Source: Bordetella genomosp. 4 (GTDB lineage: Bacteria > Pseudomonadota > Gammaproteobacteria > Burkholderiales > Burkholderiaceae_B). From it: a stretch of 64,000 nucleotides of DNA. Shown here piece after piece: positions 11,973 to 20,419 of this stretch (position 1 is the first letter of the stretch; every line of letters starts with the position of its first letter). The notes under the pieces are model-generated. The model saw only the letters and a program-made list of their open reading frames with translations. It did not search any database and was not told where the DNA came from. The position numbers were made by a program, and so were the translations under genes. The stretch spans positions 62,001 through 126,000 of the forward strand of contig NZ_NEVQ01000008.1 of the NCBI RefSeq assembly GCF_002261185.1, in the 5' to 3' direction.

Positions 11973-12109
11973 GGTTCCCCCCTTTAATCATGGAAAGAGC
12001 TGTAGCGGCGCATTCTAACGTACGTGCCGGCATGCCCTGGAACAGCATAGAGCTTGCTGGCAACATTGCCAATCCTTAATGATTCTGTAATGACCATAAG
12101 CCGCAGAGC

Positions 12110-12565
12110 ATGCGTACCATCGTCAGTGCTATGGATACTCTCGCTTCTCACGCATTTGAACAGCGCACTACGCTGCAGTCGTCGGATTTCGCCATGTTGG
12201 CCGATTTCCGATACGAATTGCGCCGTTTCGCGCTCTTCAGCGAGTCAGAGGCTCAGGCACACGGCCTGGCGCCTCAGCAGCATCAGGCGTTGCTGGCGAT
12301 CAAAGGCCTGGCGGTGGCTCCTACCGTGACCGAGCTCTCCCAGCGTCTCTGCGTCAAGTCCCACACCGCTGCTGAACTCGTCAACCGGCTGGCGCACATG
12401 GGAATGATCACACGCCAGACGGACCCCAGAGACGGACGCCGTGCGTTGCTACACCTGACTCCCTTGGCCGAGCGCACCTTGGAATCCCTATCAGCAGTGC
12501 ATCAAGAACAACTGCAGAACATTCGTCCCCTGCTATTGGGGTTGCTCGAGAAATTCAGTCAATAG
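12110..12565 (+). CDS. MarR-family transcriptional regulator
   Basis: A 151-residue winged-helix repressor-type protein. The core reads PTVTELSQRLCVKSHTAAEL, followed by MITRQTDPRDGRRALLHLTP, the recognition helix and beta-wing pattern of MarR. Such proteins usually sense small aromatic compounds or oxidants and repress a neighbouring gene. The start at 12110 has only a weak AGAG upstream; ATG 12131 (MDTLASHAF) is an alternative. It is divergent from the two-component operon. Confidence 0.85.
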   Translation: MRTIVSAMDTLASHAFEQRTTLQSSDFAMLADFRYELRRFALFSESEAQAHGLAPQQHQALLAIKGLAVAPTVTELSQRLCVKSHTAAELVNRLAHMGMITRQTDPRDGRRALLHLTPLAERTLESLSAVHQEQLQNIRPLLLGLLEKFSQ

Positions 12566-12597
12566 AAGCTTGCCGCAGTATTCATGTTTACCGAAGG

Positions 12598-13251
12598 TTA
12601 TTCCTGCGGGAAATTGCTGAATATCCGTGTGATTTGCTGATCGGCCGCGATACTGGCTGGCGTGACCAGCAACTGTTCTTGTATTCGTTGCCAGCATCCG
12701 GCCTGGTCAGTGGCCTGGCAGTCAGGGTGTCTTTCCCATCGTGCCAGAAACAATGTCCGGACTGCTGGATTATCTACGGCCAGCGTGCCGAAACGCTCTG
12801 TTTTGCCGAGCGTAATCCCCGCCGCCTTGAACGCATAGTAGGGCAACTCGCTGCAATAGATCGCGTCCGGTTCGAGGCGAAAGAAAATATCGTAAGGGCG
12901 GCCCGTATAACGAGATGCCTCGGCAAGCGCTGTCTGGATACTCTCAGGCGTAGCTGTGTTCAACCGGTAGACGGCATACTGACCCTGCTGTCCCCGTGCC
13001 AGGAATTTGGCTAGCGGCGTCTCGCTAACCGTGCGAGCCGCCTCGATGACCACGGGGCCGGATGGAGTCAGCCGAACAATGCCCATGTGGGTGTAGCGGC
13101 TTTTTGTGGCGATGCGGATCGCAGCGGACTGCGGCCCTGCGGAGTCCTGGAACACCAAGTCGCCGGTACGCCATTCGGTAAAGTCATGGGCGTACGCCGG
13201 CAGGGTGATCAATGCGAGCGACAGGATGACAGTAGTGACGCGGATAGGCAT
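12598..13251 (-). CDS. Exported YiiX-like permuted papain-fold (NlpC/P60-type) hydrolase
   Basis: A 217-residue protein with a signal peptide (MPIRVTTVILSLALITLPAY, cleavage likely after AHA or nearby). The catalytic pattern of the YiiX/YebB circularly permuted NlpC/P60 group is visible: His55 in SRYTHMGIV, followed by Glu69 in VVIEAA, and Cys133 in DAIYCSELPY. These enzymes are predicted amidases or thioesterases acting on peptide or lipid amide bonds in the envelope; the substrate is unknown. It converges on marR. No Shine-Dalgarno sequence stands out. Confidence 0.75.
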   Translation of the reverse strand: MPIRVTTVILSLALITLPAYAHDFTEWRTGDLVFQDSAGPQSAAIRIATKSRYTHMGIVRLTPSGPVVIEAARTVSETPLAKFLARGQQGQYAVYRLNTATPESIQTALAEASRYTGRPYDIFFRLEPDAIYCSELPYYAFKAAGITLGKTERFGTLAVDNPAVRTLFLARWERHPDCQATDQAGCWQRIQEQLLVTPASIAADQQITRIFSNFPQE

Positions 13252-13408
13252 AGGGGTTGAGGAACGAGATACGCGGACACCGCGTTGCTATCGAGATTGA
13301 CTTCCAGAGATTGTATTGCGCTAGCATGCTGAGCGCCGCTCGGCTCTCGTGCTTACAGTCGCGGACCGACCAATCGATGAAAACGGCCTTATTCGGAAGA
13401 CGAAAATC

Positions 13409-14479
13409 ATGGTGAAGATCGCTGACTTCGGCAGCTTTGAAACAGTGCCTCCTCTCGTGACGGCGCTAATCGAGAGTGACATTGCTGCGCTCGATGCGGC
13501 CTTGGCGAGCGGATTGGATATCGAAGCCGAGATCGAGCTGAGCGAGTACACACAAGAGATTCCGCTGGTGCTGGCGCTCGCGGTGCAGGCGAGTGCTTCT
13601 GTGCATTGGCTGGTCGAACACAGAGCCAATTTGAATCGAGCCGATGCGCCTGCTTTTCCGATCGCCGCTCGATACGCAAACCCCGACATGATGCGCTATC
13701 TCGTACGGCACGGCGCCGATGTCCATGCTCGAAAGAAAGTCGGTGGCGATGCCTATCAACAAGCGTTGTATGGCAAAAAGATAGCGCATCTCCCTGTTAT
13801 CGAGTCGCTGGGCCATAGCGTCGCAGAATATGGCGGGGAGGCGTTTCGTTCTGCTGTGTTTGATCGTGATGAGCGGGCAGTTGAGTTTTTCCTTGCGCAC
13901 GGTGTGGATGTCAATTTCAGGACACGGGATCAAGTGTTTTCCGATAGCGCGACACCATTGTTGGTTGCCGCCCGTAATCGCGACGCGAAAATGTGTCGCC
14001 TGCTGGTGGAGCACGGTGCGGACGCGCTGATTACGAATCGCGATGGCGAACGGCCTTACACCGTCGCCGTCGAGCAGGGCGATGACGAACTGGCAGCGTA
14101 TTTCAAGTCCCTGGAACCGACGGAATTGCACAGCGTGATCAACAAACTATACGAATTAAAGCCGTACAAGCTGCCGCAGGAATTGGTGGATTTCTTGCAA
14201 AGCGAACGACGGCGCATCGACTTGCCGGGCTGCGACGTCGGTTTCGTCGAGTTTTTGGGGCTGACGGACACGGTGCCGATTAAGGCCGGTCGCAAGAAGA
14301 TGCTGCGATTAAGTCGCGAATCGGGCGATTATTCGGACACTCTACTCGTATGGAATCCGAAATCCCAGCGCATCGGCTATTGGGATGTCGAGCACCAGGA
14401 ATATGGCGATATTGCTTCGTTCAAAGACTTTATGGATCGTCCTGCACAGTATATGAACAAGGTGGTCAATGGCGAGTAG
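13409..14479 (+). CDS. Ankyrin-repeat protein with a possible SUKH-like C-terminus
   Basis: A 356-residue cytoplasmic protein. Ankyrin repeats occupy about residues 10-235, with several clear units (MRYLVRHGADVHARKK, AVEFFLAHGVDVNFR, MCRLLVEHGADALITN). The C-terminal 110 residues (KLPQELVDFLQSERRRIDLP to IASFKDFMDRPA) resemble the SMI1/KNR4-type SUKH fold by pattern (a tyrosine/aspartate-rich sheet with YWDVEHQEYG), but this is weak. Ankyrin and SUKH domains are both common in immunity proteins of bacterial toxin systems; no toxin gene is adjacent. I chose ATG 13409 because the 20 upstream codons look non-coding. Confidence 0.65.
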   Translation: MVKIADFGSFETVPPLVTALIESDIAALDAALASGLDIEAEIELSEYTQEIPLVLALAVQASASVHWLVEHRANLNRADAPAFPIAARYANPDMMRYLVRHGADVHARKKVGGDAYQQALYGKKIAHLPVIESLGHSVAEYGGEAFRSAVFDRDERAVEFFLAHGVDVNFRTRDQVFSDSATPLLVAARNRDAKMCRLLVEHGADALITNRDGERPYTVAVEQGDDELAAYFKSLEPTELHSVINKLYELKPYKLPQELVDFLQSERRRIDLPGCDVGFVEFLGLTDTVPIKAGRKKMLRLSRESGDYSDTLLVWNPKSQRIGYWDVEHQEYGDIASFKDFMDRPAQYMNKVVNGE

Positions 14480-14542
14480 GTGACTGGCCTGACCCGGAAG
14501 CACGATGCCGTGACGTGCTCCGCAGATCCATGCTGGTAAAAA

Positions 14543-15472
14543 CTAGCGTTGAGGTGAAGGCGCCGCATGATTGCTGAATGATGCGCGAGGACGGTCTTGC
14601 GCGCTCAGTATCCAATCGCGAAAGGCGGCAATCTTCCTCACCTGCTGTCTGTTGTCGGGGCAGACGAGATAGTAAGCGAACTCCTCCATGTTCGTGGCGG
14701 GAAGCAACTGGATCAATTTTCCGTTCGCCAGTTCGTCCTCGACCAGGGCTGCTGGCAAAAGTCCTGCGCCTTGACCGGCAAGCACCGCCTTGAGCATAAG
14801 CCCGCTGTCGTCGAAGGACGGACCGCGCACCGCTATTCGTTCAGCGACGTTGTGCACGTCAAACCACAAGCTCCAACCTTTTCGTTCGGCATCGTGAACC
14901 TGCGGCCAGTGTGCAAGATCAGACGGGTGAGTCGGGGCCCCCAATTTTTCTACCAGATCAGGCGTCGCCGCAGCGATCATCTCGACCGTCACGACACGAT
15001 CGCTGCGCAGGCCAGGATAACGGCCCATCCCGTGTCGAATCGCAACATCCACGTCCGAGCGAGAAAAATCGACGAGTGCATTGCTCGTGACAATCTGAAG
15101 ATCAATGTCAGGCTGCGCTTCACGAAAGGACGCTAATCGGGGGACCAACCAGGCGGACGCGAAGAAGGGTGTGACGCTAACGGTGAGCAGGCCAGACTCG
15201 GTCTGGGCCGCAATCCGCTCGGATGCCTCCGTGATCTGACGAAACGCGTTGCGTATGGCAGGCAGGTAGTCGCGGCCGGCGTCGGTCAAATAGATTCCCC
15301 GCGTCACCCGATCGAACAGCTTCACTCCCAGATTTTCCTCCAGAATCTTGAGCATCTGGCTGACTGCTCCCGGCGTCACGCACAACTCTTCTGCGGCGAG
15401 CTTGACCGATAGATGACGGGCAGTGGCCTCGAACGCCTTGAGAGCATTGAGAGGGGGAAGTCGGCGAGCCAT
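14543..15472 (-). CDS. LysR-family regulator (GcvA-like)
   Basis: A 309-residue LysR regulator with an N-terminal helix-turn-helix (MARRLPPLNALKAFEATARH, then LCVTPGAVSQMLKILEE) and a substrate-binding-like effector domain (TVSVTPFFASAWLVPRL, VDVAIRHGMGRYPGL). The GcvA-like subgroup often controls a divergent operon, here the amidase-MFS pair. The 176-base intergenic region is AT-rich and probably holds its operator. Confidence 0.88.
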   Translation of the reverse strand: MARRLPPLNALKAFEATARHLSVKLAAEELCVTPGAVSQMLKILEENLGVKLFDRVTRGIYLTDAGRDYLPAIRNAFRQITEASERIAAQTESGLLTVSVTPFFASAWLVPRLASFREAQPDIDLQIVTSNALVDFSRSDVDVAIRHGMGRYPGLRSDRVVTVEMIAAATPDLVEKLGAPTHPSDLAHWPQVHDAERKGWSLWFDVHNVAERIAVRGPSFDDSGLMLKAVLAGQGAGLLPAALVEDELANGKLIQLLPATNMEEFAYYLVCPDNRQQVRKIAAFRDWILSAQDRPRASFSNHAAPSPQR

Positions 15473-15494
15473 GAATTAGAAAATCTATCTCAAT

Positions 15495-15509
15495 AGAATT
15501 AATTATTCT
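15495..15509. promoter_or_regulatory. Possible LysR operator
   Basis: AGAAT and ATTCT form an imperfect dyad with a five-base centre in the AT-rich region between the divergent lysR and amidase genes. Position and dyad symmetry suit a LysR site; no experimental or comparative support is available here. Confidence 0.3.
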
Positions 15510-15648
15510 GGTTTGTAGAGTGTGATAACGGCAGATTAATCTCCATATTTATCGCACGTCAACGTTGCGGCGGGTGAGTAGATATTTAAAGTTTCTAAAT
15601 CATATGGGCGCGGCTCGACGTGGGCGCCCGGTAACAGGGCTAAGACGA

Positions 15649-17088
15649 ATGTCATTCGAGGTAGAGTTCCGTGATCTGATCGATGTGGGTGGGCTAATCG
15701 CCCAGCGAGCGCTTACCTCTGCGGAGGTCACTAAAGGGCTTCTGGCGCGCATTCAACGGATAGACGGTGGATTGAAGGCGTATGCGCGGCTCTTGGGCGA
15801 CAGCGCAATCCGCCAAGCGGAGACGGCAGATCGGGAAATTGCGGCAGGCATTCGTCGAGGGCCGCTCCACGGTGTTCCCATCGCGGTGAAGGACCTCTGT
15901 TGGGTCGAGGGCGCCCCTACTGCGGCTGGGACTGCGATCCATAAGGATTTTGTTCCAACACGAGACGCGACCGTTGTTCGAAAGCTGAAAGAAGCGGGGG
16001 CGGTGCTGATCGGTAAAACGCAGCTTACCGAGGGAGCGTATTCTGACTACCATCCTTCGATACCTCCGGTGCGCAACCCGTGGAATGATGACTATTGGGC
16101 GGGCATTTCTTCTAGCGGCTCGGCTGTCGCGGCCGCAGCCGGCCTGTGTTTTGGGGCGATTGCTTCCGATACAGGCGGGTCCATTCGCTGGCCTTCGGCC
16201 GCTAATGGAGTGAGCGGCCTCAAACCAACCTGGGGCCGTGTCAGCCGCTATGGAACATTCGACCTTGCGCCTTCGCTGGATCATATCGGCCCGATCGCTC
16301 GGAGCGTCGCTGATGTTGCGGCTATCCTCAGCGCAATAGCCGGGGACGATCTCGATGATCCGACGGCCACCCGCCGTCCGGTCGGCGACTACATCGCCGA
16401 TACGGTCGTCGACGTATGCGGCAGGCGGATCGGTATCGACCGGCGTTGGAATAGCGAAGATGTTGATCCCGAGGTGCAGGCGGCATTGACCGAAGCCCGC
16501 GCTGTCTTCTCTGACCTTGGTGTCGAGATTGTGGACGTGTCGTTTCCTGATGTTCGCCAGATCGTGGCCGATTGGACGCCGAACTGCGCTGTCGAGGCAG
16601 CTGTTGCGCATCAATCGACCTATCCGCGACACAAGGAGCAGTACGGCTCTATTCTGTCATCGGTCATTGAGAATGGGATGGTGGTTTCGGGGATGGAATA
16701 TCAACGGATATTGCTCCGCCGGGCGATTTTCCGCGGGCAGGTCGAAGCTTTGTTCTCGTCGGTCGATGCCATCCTGACTCCCATCCATCCGTTTGCTCCC
16801 CTTGCATTAAGCACAATCGCGACGCTCGGAGAGCAGCCGGAACTGATTGCGAAGCTGCAACGCTATACCTGCCCCTTCGATATGAGCGGACATCCGGCAC
16901 TCGCATTCCCTGGGGGATTCTCGACGGAAGGGGTGCCAATCGGCCTGCAATTGATCGCGGCCTCATTCGATGAGGCTTCTCTTTTTAGCCTCGGGTCGGC
17001 ATTTCAGCGCGTAACGAATTGGCATCGCCGCCACCCCGACCTCGATGGGCGGCGGATAGGATCTCAGATTCCAGGAGTAGCGGGATGA
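15649..17088 (+). CDS. Amidase signature family hydrolase
   Basis: A 479-residue amidase with the Ser-cisSer-Lys triad: Lys81 in VPIAVKDLCW, Ser154 in AGISSSGSA and Ser178 in SDTGGSIRWPSA. Family members hydrolyse amides such as aliphatic or aryl amides, urea derivatives, or Glu-tRNA(Gln); the absence of gatC/gatB argues against the last. I chose ATG 15649 (MSFEVEFRDL); a 28-codon upstream extension is open but basic and unlike the family. It lies in front of an MFS carrier, suggesting uptake and hydrolysis of one amide compound under the divergent LysR. Confidence 0.82.
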   Translation: MSFEVEFRDLIDVGGLIAQRALTSAEVTKGLLARIQRIDGGLKAYARLLGDSAIRQAETADREIAAGIRRGPLHGVPIAVKDLCWVEGAPTAAGTAIHKDFVPTRDATVVRKLKEAGAVLIGKTQLTEGAYSDYHPSIPPVRNPWNDDYWAGISSSGSAVAAAAGLCFGAIASDTGGSIRWPSAANGVSGLKPTWGRVSRYGTFDLAPSLDHIGPIARSVADVAAILSAIAGDDLDDPTATRRPVGDYIADTVVDVCGRRIGIDRRWNSEDVDPEVQAALTEARAVFSDLGVEIVDVSFPDVRQIVADWTPNCAVEAAVAHQSTYPRHKEQYGSILSSVIENGMVVSGMEYQRILLRRAIFRGQVEALFSSVDAILTPIHPFAPLALSTIATLGEQPELIAKLQRYTCPFDMSGHPALAFPGGFSTEGVPIGLQLIAASFDEASLFSLGSAFQRVTNWHRRHPDLDGRRIGSQIPGVAG

Positions 17089-17161
17089 GCATGACTGACC
17101 GGGCCATCGCCCTGTTTCGTTGCGCGAAAATGCTGTGCTATCCGGCTCATGGGCGTAAGAG

Positions 17162-18403
17162 ATGACCTTCAAAAAGCTGCCTTTCGGCATTTTCTATGGC
17201 TGGCTCGTTGTCGCCGCGGCCTTTGTCATAACCTTCGTCGGCTTCGGAAGCGCCTACACGTTCAGTTCATTCTTTGAGTCGCTTCAGCATGAGTTCGGTG
17301 CGTCGCGCGGGTCAGTATCTTTGGTTTTCTCGCTGGCGGGGTTTCTCTATTTTGCGCTTGGTATCGTGTCCGCACCGCTCTCAGACCGGTATGGCGTAAA
17401 GGTGCTTTCCGCAGCCGGGATGATTCTCGTCGGGTCGGGGCTTATTCTGGCCGGACGGGCGCAATCCATTATGCAGGTGTATGCAGCCTATAGCGTCGGC
17501 ATCGGCTTTGGCATTGGTAGTGCCTATGTGCCTGCACTCGGTGCGGTGCAGCGTTGGTTTGTCATTCGTCGCGGTTTTGCGTCCGGCCTTGCGGTCAGCG
17601 GCATCGGGGTCGGAACCCTCCTACTGCCGCCATTCGCGACATGGCTGATCTCGCACATCGGGTGGCGCAGCGCGTACACGACGCTCGGCATCGTCTCCAT
17701 CATTCTCGGCATTCTGGCAGCCTTGCTGATGGAGGACGATCCGGCGAAACGCGGACTGCAGCCAGACGGCGGGCATCGTACCCCTGTGTCGCAAGCCCAT
17801 TCCCCGCAATCGGGCCTGTCCGTGGGACAAGCCATCCGAACGCGACGCTTCATCGAGTTATATCTCGCATCGCTCATTGGCGCGCTTGGTGTGTTTGTCC
17901 CTTTCGTCCATCTGGCGCCTTACGCGATCGACCACGATGCTTCCGCAGCAACTGCGGTGTGGCTGCTTGGTGCCATCGGTATCGGCAGTACGGCAGGCCG
18001 TTTCTTTCTCGGCGGCATTGCCGACAAGATGGGTAGAGAGCGGTTTCTGGTGGCCATGTATATCGGCATGGCTGCTTCTTTTGCGATATGGGCTGTCAGC
18101 TCGTCCGTCTATCCGCTCGCTTTGTTCGCGATCGTTTTCGGCCTGTTTTATGGGGGTTGGGTTGCGATCCTGCCGGCAGTGGTGGCCGACATGTTCGGCG
18201 GGCGCCAAGCTGGCCGCATCATTGGCGTTCTATATACCAGCGTCGCGGTAGGTGCACTCATCGGGCCGAGCGCCGCTGGCTTCGCCTACGATGTCAGCCA
18301 GAGCTATTTGATTCCGATCGCGGCCAGCGTTGTATTAAATGTTATCGCGGCGATCATCACCGTTATGGCGGCATATCGACCGGCCGCGTCGAAGGCAGAC
18401 TGA
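17162..18403 (+). CDS. MFS transporter
   Basis: A 413-residue major facilitator with about 12 hydrophobic helices, the cytoplasmic loop motif LSDRYGVKVL after helix 2 and the corresponding loop IADKMGRERF in the second half. The fold and length resemble the monocarboxylate/oxalate-formate-like (OFA) group, but the substrate cannot be read from sequence. It starts 73 bases after the amidase stop and ends about 100 bases before tRNA-Ser. Codon use is somewhat less GC-rich than housekeeping genes. Confidence 0.85.
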   Translation: MTFKKLPFGIFYGWLVVAAAFVITFVGFGSAYTFSSFFESLQHEFGASRGSVSLVFSLAGFLYFALGIVSAPLSDRYGVKVLSAAGMILVGSGLILAGRAQSIMQVYAAYSVGIGFGIGSAYVPALGAVQRWFVIRRGFASGLAVSGIGVGTLLLPPFATWLISHIGWRSAYTTLGIVSIILGILAALLMEDDPAKRGLQPDGGHRTPVSQAHSPQSGLSVGQAIRTRRFIELYLASLIGALGVFVPFVHLAPYAIDHDASAATAVWLLGAIGIGSTAGRFFLGGIADKMGRERFLVAMYIGMAASFAIWAVSSSVYPLALFAIVFGLFYGGWVAILPAVVADMFGGRQAGRIIGVLYTSVAVGALIGPSAAGFAYDVSQSYLIPIAASVVLNVIAAIITVMAAYRPAASKAD

Positions 18404-18464
18404 CGAAGCGGCTGGTTCAATCAATGCAAGCAGCGTCTCTAGCAGCTTTTCTGAGCAAAACAAA

Positions 18465-18482
18465 AGGCCCCTTGCGGGGCCT
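18465..18482 (-). terminator. Rho-independent terminator of the tRNA-Ser gene
   Basis: On the minus strand GGCCCC, a short GCAA loop and GGGGCC are followed by TTTTGTTTT. It lies 25 bases beyond the tRNA 3' end. Confidence 0.8.
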
Positions 18483-18507
18483 GATCGTATTCCAGGCAAT
18501 GGGTGCC

Positions 18508-18597
18508 TGGCGGAGAGGGTGGGATTCGAACCCACGATACGCCTAAACGTATACCGGATTTCGAGTCCGGCGCATTCGACCACTCTGCCACCTCTCC
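18508..18597 (-). tRNA. tRNA-Ser (anticodon CGA)
   Basis: The reverse strand begins GGAGAGGTGGCAGAGTGG and ends TTCGAATCCCACCC followed by the acceptor strand CTCTCC, G and an encoded CCA. The anticodon arm is CCGGA-CTCGAAA-TCCGG, giving anticodon CGA, which reads UCG. A long variable arm (about 16 bases) marks a class II tRNA. Length with CCA is 90 bases. Confidence 0.96.
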
Positions 18598-18820
18598 GGC
18601 GGTGCTGTACGGGTTATTTATCGATCGGCACCATGGTCGCGCGCCGATGAACGTAGAGCAGCAAAGCCAAGCATTATACCTGAATTTTTCGCAAGGCAAC
18701 AAGGCCTGTTATGTCCCCGATGCGGGTGGGGCCTAGAACGGTTGTCATGCCGAGGCCAGTTACACTTGGACTCAGCGTCGGCCAACAGGCCGCGGCCCGA
18801 TCTCACACAGGAGAACTTGC

Positions 18821-19603
18821 ATGCTCAAAGGAAAAGTTGCGATTGTTACCGGCTCCACCAGCGGTATCGGTTTGGGCATTGCCACGGCTTTCGCGCAGCA
18901 GGGCGCGGATATTGTGCTCAACGGTTTTGGCGATGCCGCTGAGATTGAAAAACTGCGGGCCGACCTCGCGAGCCAGTTTGGCGTGAACGTCCTTTATGAC
19001 GGCGCGGATCTGTCCAAGGGCGAAGCCGTGCGTCAGCTCGTGGCCAATACCGTGCAATCGTTGGGGCGCATCGATATTCTGGTGAACAACGCCGGCATCC
19101 AGCACACCGCGCTCATCGAGGACTTCCCCGTCGAAAAATGGGACGCCATTCTGGCGCTGAACCTGTCGGCTGTCTTTCACGGCAGCGCCGCGGCGCTGCC
19201 CCATATGAAAAAGCAAGGCTGGGGGCGCATCATCAATATTGCCTCGGCACACGGGTTGGTTGGTTCACCGAATAAATCGGCCTACGTGGCTGCCAAACAC
19301 GGCGTGGTGGGATTGACCAAAGTAACCGCGTTGGAAACCGCAGGCAGCGGCGTGACGGCGAACGCGATTTGCCCGGGGTGGGTGCGTACACCGTTGGTCG
19401 AAAAGCAGATCACGGCCCTGGCGGAACAACATCATGTGGATCAGGACGAAGCCGCTCGAGACCTGCTGAGCGAAAAGCAGCCATCGCTGCAGTTCGTCAC
19501 GCCGGAGCAACTCGGCGGGACGGCCGTATTTCTCGCTTCCGACGCTGCGGCGCAGATCACGGGTACGACCGTCTCGGTAGACGGCGGCTGGACCGCGCGC
19601 TAA
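18821..19603 (+). CDS. D-3-hydroxybutyrate dehydrogenase (SDR family)
   Basis: A 260-residue short-chain dehydrogenase that converts 3-hydroxybutyrate to acetoacetate with NAD+. The Rossmann motif TGSTSGIGLGIA lies near the N-terminus, NNAG near residue 88, and the catalytic Ser/Tyr/Lys are in NIASAHGLVGSPNKSAYVAAKHG. The sequence SAHGLVGSPNKSAYVAAKHG and the VKTEQ-like segment VEKQITALAEQ are characteristic of BdhA/HbdH rather than FabG. It would act in breakdown of polyhydroxybutyrate. It precedes yaaA by 31 bases. Confidence 0.88.
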   Translation: MLKGKVAIVTGSTSGIGLGIATAFAQQGADIVLNGFGDAAEIEKLRADLASQFGVNVLYDGADLSKGEAVRQLVANTVQSLGRIDILVNNAGIQHTALIEDFPVEKWDAILALNLSAVFHGSAAALPHMKKQGWGRIINIASAHGLVGSPNKSAYVAAKHGVVGLTKVTALETAGSGVTANAICPGWVRTPLVEKQITALAEQHHVDQDEAARDLLSEKQPSLQFVTPEQLGGTAVFLASDAAAQITGTTVSVDGGWTAR

Positions 19604-19634
19604 CTATTTCTAATCGATCAAGGAACTCTGGCAC

Positions 19635-20405
19635 ATGCTGTTTTTGCTTTCTCCCGCCAAAAAATTGGATTACGACACGCCGGTTCACATCGAGCAGCAC
19701 ACGCAGCCCTTGTTTGTGAATCAGGCTGCGGGGTTGATCAAGGTCTTGAAGAAACTGTCAGCCTCGGAAGTCTCCGATCTGATGAGTTTGAGCCCCGCGC
19801 TGGCTGAGTTGAACGTGAACCGCTATGGGGCCTGGACGACGAAGTTCACGCAGCACAATTCCCGTCAGGCGGTGCTGGCCTTTAATGGCGATGTCTACGA
19901 GGGCCTGCAGGCCGAGAGCCTGTCGGCGGCCCGCCTGGAGTGGGCACAGGAGCATGTTGCCATTCTCAGCGGGTTGTACGGTGTGCTGCGTCCCTTGGAT
20001 TTGATGCAGCCGTACCGGCTGGAAATGGGTACGCGTCTGGTCACGCCCAAAGGCAAGAACCTGTACGAATACTGGGGCAGTACCATTGCGGACTATCTGA
20101 ATGAACGCCTTGCTACCCAGAAAAACCCGATCATCGTGAATCTGGCGTCCGAGGAATATTTCAAATCGGTCGACCAAAAAGTCCTCAAGGCGCGCGTGGT
20201 GCAGTGCGTTTTTCAGGATTGGAAAAACGGCGCCTGGAAAGTCATCAGCTTTCATGCCAAACGTGCGCGCGGATTGATGGCGCGGTACGCCATTGAGCAC
20301 AAGGTTTCCAAACCCGAAGGCCTGCAGAAGTTCGACGTCGAGGGTTACGCCTATGATGGCGCTGCCTCCAGCGCAGACAAACTGGTGTTTCGACGCAAGG
20401 TTTAA
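19635..20405 (+). CDS. yaaA: Peroxide stress protein YaaA (UPF0246)
   Basis: A 256-residue cytoplasmic protein matching the YaaA/DUF328 family from MLFLLSPAKKLDYDTP through GLYGVLRPLDLMQPYRLEMG to NLASEEYFKSV. In E. coli YaaA lowers free iron and protects DNA during peroxide stress; a DNA-binding role is reported. Length is standard. It sits between the dehydrogenase and an MFS gene, with short gaps. Confidence 0.93.
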   Translation: MLFLLSPAKKLDYDTPVHIEQHTQPLFVNQAAGLIKVLKKLSASEVSDLMSLSPALAELNVNRYGAWTTKFTQHNSRQAVLAFNGDVYEGLQAESLSAARLEWAQEHVAILSGLYGVLRPLDLMQPYRLEMGTRLVTPKGKNLYEYWGSTIADYLNERLATQKNPIIVNLASEEYFKSVDQKVLKARVVQCVFQDWKNGAWKVISFHAKRARGLMARYAIEHKVSKPEGLQKFDVEGYAYDGAASSADKLVFRRKV

Positions 20406-20419
20406 TACGCCGTTCAACT

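Noticed and set aside
18508-18533. Search for a duplicated tRNA-Ser end as an attachment site
   Set aside because: No second copy of the tRNA 3' end and no integrase gene was found in the window.
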